Source: JAWXVE01 sp044425555
GTDB lineage: Bacteria; Bacillota; Clostridia; Lachnospirales; Lachnospiraceae
NCBI GenBank assembly: GCA_044425555.1
Contig: JAWXVF010000003.1
Span: 1-52,631 of the forward strand
Length of the DNA: 52,631 bases
Reading direction: 5' to 3'
Part shown: one piece after another, positions 8,279 through 16,608 of the stretch
Layout of the letters: every line of letters begins with the position of its first letter
How positions within the stretch are numbered: the first letter of the stretch is position 1
Notes under the pieces: model-generated
Told to the model about the DNA's origin: nothing
Database searches by the model: none
What the model saw: only the letters and a program-made list of their open reading frames with translations
Position numbers and translations under genes: made by a program

Positions 8279-8713
8279 ATGAATTTAAAAGAATTAGACG
8301 AAATCATATCTTTATTTTCCAAAAATAATTTAACACATTTGGAAGTATCAGAGGGAGAAACACAGATTTGCATCAAAAAAGAGTATTCTATATCTGCATC
8401 TCTTCCAACTCCTATATCTACAACAGAAATTACGGATGTTACAAAAGATATTACCACTAATGGTACAAGTGTTAAAGCACCTATGGTAGGTATTTTTTAT
8501 ACATCTCAGTCCCCTGAATCAGCTCCCTTTGTAACAGTTGGAAGTAAAGTAGAAAAGGGAGAGGTCATAGGACTAATTGAAGCCATGAAAATGATGAACG
8601 AGATTATTGCACCTACTTCTGGTATTATACAATCTATATTTGTTCAAAATGAAGAGCTAGTTTCTTATGATGATTCCTTATTTATTATAGAGGATGGTGC
8701 CTATGTTTCATAA
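8279..8713 (+). CDS. accB: Biotin carboxyl carrier protein of acetyl-CoA carboxylase
   Basis: A 144-residue BCCP that carries carboxybiotin between biotin carboxylase and carboxyltransferase. The biotinyl lysine is Lys104 in the invariant EAMKMMNE motif; the C-terminal domain begins at about residue 65 (VKAPMVGIFY) after a linker rich in Ser, Thr and Pro. The start is the ATG at 8279, five bases after GGAGG (8269-8273), instead of the GTG at 8267. Its 3' end overlaps accC by 11 nt, implying coupled translation of the two interacting subunits. Confidence 0.95.
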   Translation: MNLKELDEIISLFSKNNLTHLEVSEGETQICIKKEYSISASLPTPISTTEITDVTKDITTNGTSVKAPMVGIFYTSQSPESAPFVTVGSKVEKGEVIGLIEAMKMMNEIIAPTSGIIQSIFVQNEELVSYDDSLFIIEDGAYVS

Positions 8714-10085
8714 ATTATTAATTGCCAATCGTGGTGAAATTGCTTTACGAATATTGCGCACTTGCCGTGAAATGGATATTGAAACCGTAGGTGTTTATTC
8801 CACTGAAGATAAGGACTCTTTACATATCCAATTTTGTAATGAAGCTATTTGTATTGGGGGACCTCGACCTGAACAAAGTTATTTGCATATGGAGAATATT
8901 ATTACTGCTGCCATTGAAACAAAGTGTGATGCTATACACACTGGATTTGGATTCTTATCAGAAAATAGTACCTTTGCTAATCTCTGCCAAGAACATGGGA
9001 TTGTATTTATTGGCCCATCTGGTTATGTAATTCAACAAATGGGAAATAAAGCCACTGCACGTGCTTTAATGATAGAACATGGAGTACCTGTAGTACCAGG
9101 TTCAGAGGGTTGTGTTACTTCCTACGAACAGGCTCTTGAAGTTGCAAAAAAAATGGGATTTCCTATTTTAATTAAAGCTTCTGCAGGGGGAGGTGGTCGA
9201 GGAATGCGTAAAGTATTTCTCGAAGAAGAATTAGAACACTTATTCCATACTGCCAAATCTGAAGCCCTTTCTTGTTTTGGAAATGACGAGATGTATGTTG
9301 AAAAATTAATTATTAATCCTAAGCATATAGAATTTCAGATTTTAGCTGATCACTACGGTAATATTATTCACTTAGGAGAACGGGATTGTTCCATACAACG
9401 TAAAAATCAAAAACTCATTGAAGAATCTCCTTCTAAGAATTTAAGTGATGAACTTCGTACTGCTATGGGTTTAGATGCTATTAAAGCTGCTAGAGCTGCC
9501 AGGTATACTAATGCTGGAACTATAGAATTTATATTAGATGCTAGTGGAAAATATTATTTTATTGAAATGAATACACGTATTCAAGTAGAACATCCTGTTA
9601 CTGAAATGAGAACAGGTATTGATCTAATCAAAGAACAAATACGAATTAGTGCTGGAATACGTTTAAAATATAGTCAAGATGATATTCTTTTTACTGGTCA
9701 TTGTATGGAGTGTCGCATCAATGCAGAGGATCCTTGGAATGAGTTTCGTCCAAATGCAGGTGAAATTACCTTTTTACATTTACCAGGTGGAGCTGGTGTT
9801 CGAGTTGATACTCTCTTATACCAAGGTTATCGAACAAGTCCATTTTATGATTCTATGATGGCTAAGATTATAGTACATGGTGCTACTAGATTGGAAACTA
9901 TACGAAAAATGAGACGAGCTTTAGAAGAAACTGTGATTGATGGAATTCAAACAAATACCCAATTATCACACTTAATTCTACATCATAAGGATTTTGTAAA
10001 AGGAAATTATCACACTGGATTTATGGAAGAGCATATGGATTTTTTTAAAAAGACTCATTATCAATTAGATAACTCTTTCAAATAA
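8703..10085 (+). CDS. accC: Acetyl-CoA carboxylase, biotin carboxylase subunit
   Basis: ATP-grasp enzyme that carboxylates the biotin of AccB. The 460-residue protein begins MFHKLLIANRGEIALR, the canonical N-terminus, so I prefer the ATG at 8703 to the one at 8694; GAGG lies 9 nt upstream. Visible landmarks are the glycine-rich ATP lid KASAGGGGRGMRK, the EKLIINPKHIE strand, the FIEMNTRIQVEHPVTE catalytic stretch and GHCMECRINAEDP. Length is normal. It overlaps accB and is followed by accD after 23 bp. Confidence 0.97.
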   Translation: MFHKLLIANRGEIALRILRTCREMDIETVGVYSTEDKDSLHIQFCNEAICIGGPRPEQSYLHMENIITAAIETKCDAIHTGFGFLSENSTFANLCQEHGIVFIGPSGYVIQQMGNKATARALMIEHGVPVVPGSEGCVTSYEQALEVAKKMGFPILIKASAGGGGRGMRKVFLEEELEHLFHTAKSEALSCFGNDEMYVEKLIINPKHIEFQILADHYGNIIHLGERDCSIQRKNQKLIEESPSKNLSDELRTAMGLDAIKAARAARYTNAGTIEFILDASGKYYFIEMNTRIQVEHPVTEMRTGIDLIKEQIRISAGIRLKYSQDDILFTGHCMECRINAEDPWNEFRPNAGEITFLHLPGGAGVRVDTLLYQGYRTSPFYDSMMAKIIVHGATRLETIRKMRRALEETVIDGIQTNTQLSHLILHHKDFVKGNYHTGFMEEHMDFFKKTHYQLDNSFK

Positions 10086-10108
10086 ACGAAATGTAGATTG
10101 GAGAATAT

Positions 10109-10963
10109 GTGAATCCCTTCAAACAAAAAATTGATGAATTACAAAAATTAAGAAAATTTACTCAAAAAGTTTATCAGGATTTTCCCATAGATGAACGTTT
10201 TGTAATGACTTGCAAATACTGTAACCATATTACTTCCACCGAACGATTTACAAAATCTTTACATATTTGTGATCGTTGTGGTCGCTATTACCCTATGCCA
10301 GCAATGGAAAGACTTACTTCTATACTTGATCAAAATACATTTCAGGAGCTTTATGGTGAATTAAAAACAGAAAACTATTTGAATTTTCCATCTTATGAAA
10401 TTAAATTAAAAAAATTATCAGATAAGCTTGATATTTCTGAATCTGTTATAGTAGGTACTGGAAAAATCCATAAGAAAACGGTTGCTATTGGTATTATGGA
10501 TACTCGTTTTCTCATGGGGAGTATGGGAAGTATAACGGGAGAACGTATTACTAGGTTAGTAGAATATGCTACCAATCAATCACTCCCATTAATTTTATTC
10601 TGTGCTAGTGGGGGAGCAAGAATGCAAGAAGGTATTCTTTCTCTGATGCAGATGGCAAAAACTTCTGCAGCCATTAAGCAACATCATAACAAAGGTTTAT
10701 TGTATCTATCTATTTTAACGAATCCTACTACTGGAGGTGTTACTGCTAGTTTTGCAAGCTTAGGAGATATTATTTTAGCAGAACCAAAAGCTTTAATCGG
10801 TTTTGCTGGTCCAAGAGTTATTGAAAATACTATAAAACAAAAATTACCTGAAGGATTTCAACGCTCTGAATATCTGGAAGAACATGGATTTCTAGATGGA
10901 ATTGTTCCACGTAAGGACTTGAGAGAAAAACTTTCCCAATTAATACAATTGCATACATTGTAA
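10109..10963 (+). CDS. accD: Acetyl-CoA carboxylase carboxyltransferase, beta subunit
   Basis: With AccA it transfers the carboxyl group to acetyl-CoA to form malonyl-CoA. The 284-residue protein carries the N-terminal C4 zinc ribbon (Cys35, Cys38, Cys54, Cys57) and the crotonase-fold core with ASGGARMQEG and TNPTTGGVTASFA, which form the CoA site. It starts at GTG 10109 after TTGGAGA. The region of its stop codon is embedded in a 13-bp perfect inverted repeat (10938-10974). Confidence 0.96.
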   Translation: MNPFKQKIDELQKLRKFTQKVYQDFPIDERFVMTCKYCNHITSTERFTKSLHICDRCGRYYPMPAMERLTSILDQNTFQELYGELKTENYLNFPSYEIKLKKLSDKLDISESVIVGTGKIHKKTVAIGIMDTRFLMGSMGSITGERITRLVEYATNQSLPLILFCASGGARMQEGILSLMQMAKTSAAIKQHHNKGLLYLSILTNPTTGGVTASFASLGDIILAEPKALIGFAGPRVIENTIKQKLPEGFQRSEYLEEHGFLDGIVPRKDLREKLSQLIQLHTL

Positions 10964-10974
10964 TTGTATTAATT
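10938..10974 (+). repeat. Perfect 13-bp inverted repeat spanning the accD stop
   Basis: Arms 10938-10950 and 10962-10974 (core TAATACAATT/AATTGTATTA) are exactly complementary with an 11-nt loop that contains the end of accD; the TAA stop begins at the loop edge. No T-run follows, so a simple terminator is unlikely. An RNA-stability or processing hairpin between accD and accA is possible. Confidence 0.7.
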
Positions 10975-11008
10975 ACATGATTATTTAAAGAAAGGTATAA
11001 TAATTATT

Positions 11009-11815
11009 ATGAAACAAAATATCAGCCCTATGGAACATGTGAATCTTGCAAGACTTCCGAAACGACCTAATGCAATGTATTATATAGAAGCTTTATTTAC
11101 TGATTTTTTTCCATTAAAAGGAGATCGACTTAGTAAAGAAGATACTAGTATGATTGGTGGTATTGCAAGATTTTCTAATATTCCAGTAACAGTATTAGCC
11201 AATCGTAAAGGTGAAACTTTAGAAGAAAATCTTACTTATAATTTTGGTATGTCTTTACCGTCTGGATATCGAAAGATTCAAAGATTAGCCAAACAAGCCG
11301 AGAAATTTAATCGTCCCATTATTACTTTCATTGATACTCCTGGTGCCTATCCTGGAATAGAAGCTGAAATGCAAGGACAAGGAGAAGCCATTGCACAATG
11401 TTTAACCTTATTTAGTGACTTAAAGGTACCTGTTATCTCTATTATAATTGGTGAGGGTGGAAGTGGTGGTGCACTGGCCTTAGGAATCTGTGATCATTTA
11501 ATTATGTTAGAACATTCTATTTACTCCATTTTATCACCAGAAGGATTCGCTTCTATCCTATGGAAAGATACTTCTAGAAAAGAAGAGGCTGCTAATATTA
11601 TGAAACTCACCTCCCATGATTTATTAGAACTTGGAATTACAGATACCATTATTGATGAAGGCGATGGAAGTGCTATAGATAATCCCAAATATGTAGTAGC
11701 ACAATTAAAAGATATTCTTACCAAACAATTATCTACTTTACAAGCTTTAGATCCTACTTCTTTAACCAAACAACGATATGATAAATTCCGTACTCTAGGT
11801 ACGATTTCAAATTAG
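11009..11815 (+). CDS. accA: Acetyl-CoA carboxylase carboxyltransferase, alpha subunit
   Basis: Partner of AccD in the carboxyltransferase. The 268-residue protein has the typical start region NLARLPKRPNAMYYI, then ITFIDTPGAYPG and IIGEGGSGGALALG, the oxyanion-hole glycines of the family. It lacks the extended N-terminal part of the E. coli subunit, as is usual in clostridial short forms. The start is uncertain: AAAGAAAGG lies about 13 nt upstream of the ATG at 11009, a long spacing, and a second in-frame ATG occurs at 11030. It is followed by fabH after 14 bp. Confidence 0.95.
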   Translation: MKQNISPMEHVNLARLPKRPNAMYYIEALFTDFFPLKGDRLSKEDTSMIGGIARFSNIPVTVLANRKGETLEENLTYNFGMSLPSGYRKIQRLAKQAEKFNRPIITFIDTPGAYPGIEAEMQGQGEAIAQCLTLFSDLKVPVISIIIGEGGSGGALALGICDHLIMLEHSIYSILSPEGFASILWKDTSRKEEAANIMKLTSHDLLELGITDTIIDEGDGSAIDNPKYVVAQLKDILTKQLSTLQALDPTSLTKQRYDKFRTLGTISN

Positions 11816-11829
11816 AATAAAGGAGAACT

Positions 11830-12759
11830 ATGCAAGGATTATCTATTATTAAAACTAGTCACTATACTCCTAATCATGTAGTAACTAACGATGATTTAAA
11901 AGAATTCATTGATACTAGTGATGAATGGATTACTAGTAGAACAGGAGTATCTACACGATACTTTGCTAAAAATGAACAAAATATTGATTTAGCTATGCAC
12001 GTTACTCGCGAACTAGTAGAAGGAATACCTATTGAGGAAATTGGTGCCATAATCGTTGCTACATTTACCCCTGATTATCAAACTCCTTCTATGGCTTGTA
12101 TGATTCAAAAGCAATTAGAACTTCCTTCAAAAGTATTGGCTTTTGACTTAAATGCTGCTTGTAGTGGATTTCTATATGGATTATACGTTGCTAGAGGTTT
12201 ACTTTTTCAAGATCCAACTAAAAAAGTCCTCTTAGTTGGTAGTGAAAAAATATCTCCCTATATGGACTTTACTGATCGAAATACGTGTATTTTATTTGGT
12301 GATGGTGCTGGAGGTGTACTACTTACTTTATCAGATAATCGCAATGACAGCTTTGAATTTCAAACTTATGGTGATGATGATTCCATCGTATGTAGACGTA
12401 TGATAGAAGATCCTTATATTCATATGAATGGAAAGGCAGTTTACTCTTTTGCTGTAAATGCCGTCTTAACAGGCATACAAGAAGTGTTAGGAAAATCTAA
12501 TAAAGATATAAGTGAAATTAACCATTTTGTATGTCATCAAGCCAATATTAGAATTATTAAATACGTATACGAAAAATTAAATCTTGATCCAAACAAATTC
12601 TTTATCAATTTAAATAAATACGGAAATACATCAGGTGCTAGTATTCCTATTGCACTTAGCGAAATGAATCAGCAAGGTCTTCTCTCCCATGGAGATACTC
12701 TCATTCTTATTGGATTTGGTGCTGGACTTACTTGGGGAGCATCACTACTTACTTGGTAA
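11830..12759 (+). CDS. fabH: 3-oxoacyl-ACP synthase III (initiating condensing enzyme)
   Basis: Condenses acetyl- or branched acyl-CoA with malonyl-ACP to start chain synthesis. The 309-residue thiolase-fold enzyme has the complete triad: Cys111 in NAACSGFLYG, His236 in CHQANIRI and Asn266 in KYGNTSGAS. Length is slightly below the usual 315-330. AAAGGAG precedes the ATG. The next gene, fabK, begins 79 bp downstream, the longest spacer in the middle of the operon, but I see no terminator in it. Confidence 0.95.
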   Translation: MQGLSIIKTSHYTPNHVVTNDDLKEFIDTSDEWITSRTGVSTRYFAKNEQNIDLAMHVTRELVEGIPIEEIGAIIVATFTPDYQTPSMACMIQKQLELPSKVLAFDLNAACSGFLYGLYVARGLLFQDPTKKVLLVGSEKISPYMDFTDRNTCILFGDGAGGVLLTLSDNRNDSFEFQTYGDDDSIVCRRMIEDPYIHMNGKAVYSFAVNAVLTGIQEVLGKSNKDISEINHFVCHQANIRIIKYVYEKLNLDPNKFFINLNKYGNTSGASIPIALSEMNQQGLLSHGDTLILIGFGAGLTWGASLLTW

Positions 12760-12838
12760 AATATTAAAAATAAGCTATGTCTAAATATTGATCTTGTATA
12801 TAAACATTAGTAATATTCAGAAATCGGAGATTATAATC

Positions 12839-13765
12839 ATGAAATTAAATGAATTGTTAGGTACAAAATATTCTATTATACAAGGAGCTATGGCAAATAT
12901 CTCCACTGGTAAATTTGCTGCTGCTGTCTCAAACGTAGGAGGTTTAGGAATTATTGCTTCTGGTGGTATGGATGGTCTACATTTTAAAGAAGAAATTAAA
13001 CAAGCAAAAGCTCTTACTTCTAACCCATTTGGTGTAAACATTATGTTGATGAATCCTTGTGCAGATGATCTTGCACAAATCGCTATAGAAGAACAAGTCT
13101 CTGTGATTACAACAGGAGCTGGTAATCCTTCAAAATATATGGAAGCATGGAAAACTGCTAATATTCTTGTTATTCCTGTTATTGCCAGTGTCGCCTTAGC
13201 CAAAAGAATGGAAAAACTCGGTGCAGATGCTATTATTGCAGAGGGTACAGAAAGTGGAGGACATGTTGGGGAATTAACTACTCTTTCCTTATTACCTCAG
13301 GTAGTAGATGCCGTATCCATACCTGTCATTGCTGCAGGTGGTGTGGGTAGTGGTAGACAAATGGCAGCAGTTATAACTCTTGGTGCTTGTGGTATTCAAG
13401 TAGGTACTTGTTTATTAGTATCAGAAGAATGTCCTATTCATGATAATTATAAACAAGAAGTGCTTAAAGCAAAGGATTCTAGTACGATTGTTACTGGACG
13501 TACGGTGGGTGTTCCTGTACGTGTTTTAAAAAATCCTATGGCAAGAGAATATGTACGATTAGAATCATCTATTAAAGATAAAATGGAATTAGAAAAATTA
13601 ACTCTAGGCTCTCTACGTAAAGCAGTTGTTGATGGAGATTTCCAAAACGGATCTTTTATGGCTGGTCAAGTAGCAGGTCAATTAAAGGAAATACAACCTC
13701 TATCTCATATATTAGAAACTTTAGAACAGGAATGTAACGAAACAATTCTAAATTTAAAAGGTTAA
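12839..13765 (+). CDS. fabK: Enoyl-ACP reductase II (FMN-dependent)
   Basis: Catalyses the last reduction of each elongation cycle with FMN and NAD(P)H; it replaces FabI, which is absent here. I start at the ATG 12839 after GGAGA (12826-12830), giving 308 residues; the upstream in-frame start at 12788 has no ribosome site. FabK signatures are the start IIQGAMANIST, the catalytic His142 in EGTESGGHVGE and the FMN phosphate loop PVIAAGGVGSGRQ. FabK-only bacteria are intrinsically insensitive to triclosan, which is known for the family and not tested here. Confidence 0.93.
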   Translation: MKLNELLGTKYSIIQGAMANISTGKFAAAVSNVGGLGIIASGGMDGLHFKEEIKQAKALTSNPFGVNIMLMNPCADDLAQIAIEEQVSVITTGAGNPSKYMEAWKTANILVIPVIASVALAKRMEKLGADAIIAEGTESGGHVGELTTLSLLPQVVDAVSIPVIAAGGVGSGRQMAAVITLGACGIQVGTCLLVSEECPIHDNYKQEVLKAKDSSTIVTGRTVGVPVRVLKNPMAREYVRLESSIKDKMELEKLTLGSLRKAVVDGDFQNGSFMAGQVAGQLKEIQPLSHILETLEQECNETILNLKG

Positions 13766-13788
13766 AAAGAAAAAGGGTACTCATTTAT

Positions 13789-14859
13789 ATGAATATACGA
13801 AATAAACACATTACTTATCCTATTATACAAGGTGGAATGGGTGTTGGTATTTCACTCGGAAATCTTGCAGGTAATGTAGCAAATTGTGGTGGAATAGGAA
13901 TAATTTCTACTGCCAATGTGGGATTTCAAGAAGATGATTTTTATACGAATTCCTTACTAGCAAACTCTCGTGCATTACAAAAGGAAATTTTAAATGCCGT
14001 AGATATTTCGAATCAACAAGGATTAATTGGTATCAATGCAATGGTTGCTACGGTACAATATGAAGAATTAATTAAAGTAGCTGTAGAATCCGGAGTAGAT
14101 TGTATTATATCGGGTGCAGGACTACCTTTAAAATTACCAGAATACACACAAGGAAGTGATGTATTATTAGCTCCTATTGTAAGTAGTGCTAGAGCAACTT
14201 CAGCTATTTGTCGCTATTGGGATAAAAAATATCATAAAATTCCTGATTTTCTTGTAATTGAAGGTTCTCGTGCTGGAGGACATCTTGGTTTTCATGGAGA
14301 TGATATATCAAATTACACAGCTCCAGAATTATCAACAATTCTACAAGAAGTAAAAGAAGTTCTACACACCTATGAAGTAAAATATGAATATACAATCCCT
14401 ATCTTTGTAGCAGGATCTATAAATACACCTAATGAAATACAACACATGCTTTCACTTGGTGCAGATGGAGTGCAAGTTGCTACTAGATTTATTGCTACTA
14501 CAGAATGTGATGCATCTCTAGAATTCAAAGAGCAATATATAAAGGCAAATAATGAGGATATAATCATTGTAATAAGTCCTGTAGGAATGCCTGCTCGTGC
14601 TTTAAATACACCTTTTCTAAAAAGATTGCAGGAATCTGGACGCATAGCTCCTACCTTTTGTATTAATTGCATCCATACTTGTAATGTGAATGAGACTCCA
14701 TATTGCATTACAAATGCTCTCATACAGGCACAGCAAGGTAATTACGAAGATGGACTCTTCTTTTGTGATGATAATGTTGAAATTATTACAGAATTAACAA
14801 CGGTATCAAGATTAATGAAAGAATTTACTAGTGTATGGAGGGAAAATAAATGTCTATAG
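13789..14859 (+). CDS. FabK/NMO-superfamily flavoprotein with C-terminal Cys cluster (FabX-like candidate)
   Basis: A 356-residue TIM-barrel flavoprotein of the nitronate monooxygenase/FabK superfamily: YPIIQGGMGVG at the start, His165 in EGSRAGGHLGFHG, and the FMN loop IFVAGSINTPNEI. It differs from FabK by a C-terminal extension holding Cys291, Cys294, Cys298 and Cys306 (C-x2-C-x3-C-x7-C), suited to an Fe-S cluster. Known: Helicobacter pylori FabX is an NMO-family enzyme with FMN and a [4Fe-4S] cluster that makes unsaturated acyl-ACP. Inferred: this gene, inside a fab operon that lacks fabA and fabM, may do the same. Automatic annotation would call it nitronate monooxygenase. It overlaps fabD by 10 nt, so it is firmly part of the operon. 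Confidence 0.8.
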   Translation: MNIRNKHITYPIIQGGMGVGISLGNLAGNVANCGGIGIISTANVGFQEDDFYTNSLLANSRALQKEILNAVDISNQQGLIGINAMVATVQYEELIKVAVESGVDCIISGAGLPLKLPEYTQGSDVLLAPIVSSARATSAICRYWDKKYHKIPDFLVIEGSRAGGHLGFHGDDISNYTAPELSTILQEVKEVLHTYEVKYEYTIPIFVAGSINTPNEIQHMLSLGADGVQVATRFIATTECDASLEFKEQYIKANNEDIIIVISPVGMPARALNTPFLKRLQESGRIAPTFCINCIHTCNVNETPYCITNALIQAQQGNYEDGLFFCDDNVEIITELTTVSRLMKEFTSVWRENKCL

Positions 14860-15773
14860 CCTTTATCTATGCTGGACAAGGAAGCCAATTTACACAAATG
14901 GGACTTGATTTGTATGAACAAGAACCTATCTATAAAACATCATTAGATTCCATTGATTTAGATGGTACTATTAAAAAGTTGTCCTTTGAGAGTGATTTAG
15001 AAACTTTATCAAAAACAGAACATACACAACCTTGCATGGTAGCATTTGCTATTTCACTAACAAACACACTATATCACTATGGAGTTATTCCTGATTATGT
15101 AGCAGGTCTTAGTCTAGGTGAATACTCTGCACTTTATGCTGCAGGTGTTCTAACTTTAGAACAAGCTATTTCCCTTATTACCTTTCGTGGAGAGATTATG
15201 GCTACTGCTTGCAAAGATATTCCATGTGGTATGTCCGCTGTACTTGGACTAGATAAAATACTCTTAAATGAAGCTTGTATAAAAGCTTCCCATTTAGGTG
15301 TCGTTTCTATTGCTAATTATAATTGTCCTGGTCAATTAATCATTTCTGGAGAACAAAAAGCATTAAATCTAGCTAGTAAATTTGCCTTAGAATTAGGTGC
15401 TAGACGTATATTACCACTAAATGTAAGTGGAGCTTTTCATACCTCCTTAATGAATAAGGCAGGGAACCAATTAAAGGAACGCTTTACAAAAGAAACATTT
15501 GGTATAATGAAAGTTCCAGTCATTTTTAATAGTACTGCACTCCCTTTACAAAATTATGAACATATTCCTGATTTATTAGTAAAACAAGTACAAAATAGTG
15601 TTTATTTTGAAGATTCTATTCGCTATATGATAGACAAAGGAGTAACAACTTTCCTTGAGATTGGACCTGGCAAGATATTATCAGGATTTATTAAAAAAAT
15701 TGATTCTACAAAAACTATTTACCAAATAGATAATGTATCTTCTCTACATAAAACAATAGAACAACTTAAATAA
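14850..15773 (+). CDS. fabD: Malonyl-CoA:ACP transacylase
   Basis: Moves malonyl from CoA to ACP. The 307-residue protein has nucleophile Ser88 in GLSLGEYSALYAAG, an Arg in TFRGEIM, and His198 in NVSGAFHTSLM; the early AGQGSQFTQMG loop is typical. The start ATG at 14850 sits 10 nt inside the preceding flavoprotein gene, with GGAGG just upstream, so translation is probably coupled. Confidence 0.95.
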   Translation: MSIAFIYAGQGSQFTQMGLDLYEQEPIYKTSLDSIDLDGTIKKLSFESDLETLSKTEHTQPCMVAFAISLTNTLYHYGVIPDYVAGLSLGEYSALYAAGVLTLEQAISLITFRGEIMATACKDIPCGMSAVLGLDKILLNEACIKASHLGVVSIANYNCPGQLIISGEQKALNLASKFALELGARRILPLNVSGAFHTSLMNKAGNQLKERFTKETFGIMKVPVIFNSTALPLQNYEHIPDLLVKQVQNSVYFEDSIRYMIDKGVTTFLEIGPGKILSGFIKKIDSTKTIYQIDNVSSLHKTIEQLK

Positions 15774-15801
15774 TTTACTAAGAAAGTAAAAGGTGATGAT
15801 A

Positions 15802-16545
15802 ATGAATACTAAAAAACCTGTGGCATTTATTACGGGAGGTTCTAGAGGAATTGGACGTGCAATCTGCTTAGAACACGCTCAAAATGGATATAACATTGCA
15901 CTTAATTATGCAGGCAATACTGAAAAAGCTAATGAAACAAAAAAACAATGTGAATCTTATGGTGCTACTGTTCTACTCTTACAAGGTGATATTTCTAATG
16001 ATAAAGAAGTTGAGAGCATGGTAAAAGATATTCTTGTTTCCTTTAAACAAATTGATGTGTTAGTAAATAACGCTGGAATTACAAAAGATAATCTTATGTT
16101 ACGTATGAAAGAAGAAGAGTTTGATGAGGTAATTAATACAAATTTAAAAGGTACTTTTTTATGTATGAAACACGTAGTACGAACTATGATAAAGCAACGA
16201 TTTGGAAGAATTGTTAATATGAGTAGCGTAGTAGGTATTAGTGGAAATTCTGGTCAAGTTAATTATTCTGCAAGTAAAGCTGGAATTATCGGTATGACAA
16301 AGTCTCTTGCTAAAGAAGTTGGATCTAGAGGTATTACTGTCAATGCAGTGGCACCTGGTTTTATTGAAACAGATATGACAGAATCCCTCTCTATAGAACA
16401 AAAAGAGGCAATATCAAAACAGATTACAGTAGGAAGATTAGGAACTACAACTGATATTGCTAAAACAGTTTCTTTCTTAACTAGCATAGAAGCTAGTTAC
16501 ATTACTGGACAAGTGATAACAGTTGATGGTGGAATGAATATATAA
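15802..16545 (+). CDS. fabG: 3-oxoacyl-ACP reductase
   Basis: NADPH-dependent short-chain dehydrogenase that reduces 3-oxoacyl-ACP. I use the ATG at 15802 (AAAGGTG site about 8 nt upstream), giving 247 residues, the standard FabG length. Landmarks are the nucleotide-binding TGGSRGIGRA (11-20), VNNAGIT (88-94), and the catalytic Ser142, Tyr155 and Lys159 in the YSASK motif, plus the family's NAVAPGFIETDM segment. Confidence 0.95.
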   Translation: MNTKKPVAFITGGSRGIGRAICLEHAQNGYNIALNYAGNTEKANETKKQCESYGATVLLLQGDISNDKEVESMVKDILVSFKQIDVLVNNAGITKDNLMLRMKEEEFDEVINTNLKGTFLCMKHVVRTMIKQRFGRIVNMSSVVGISGNSGQVNYSASKAGIIGMTKSLAKEVGSRGITVNAVAPGFIETDMTESLSIEQKEAISKQITVGRLGTTTDIAKTVSFLTSIEASYITGQVITVDGGMNI

Positions 16546-16608
16546 TATTTAGAAAACTTAGTAGTAAGTGAGAATTTTACTTATTTACAAGAATGGAGTG
16601 TATCTTAT

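Noticed and set aside
12817..13203. Minus-strand ORF of 128 codons opposite fabK
   Set aside because: Antisense shadow of fabK with no supporting start signal.
14370..14723. Minus-strand ORF of 117 codons opposite the FabX-like gene
   Set aside because: Shadow of a conserved enzyme gene; its sequence is low in complexity and has no recognisable motif.
13789..14859. Plain nitronate monooxygenase for nitroalkane detoxification
   Set aside because: Its position inside the fab operon and the four-Cys C-terminus make a lipid-synthesis role more likely, though only a comparison can settle it.
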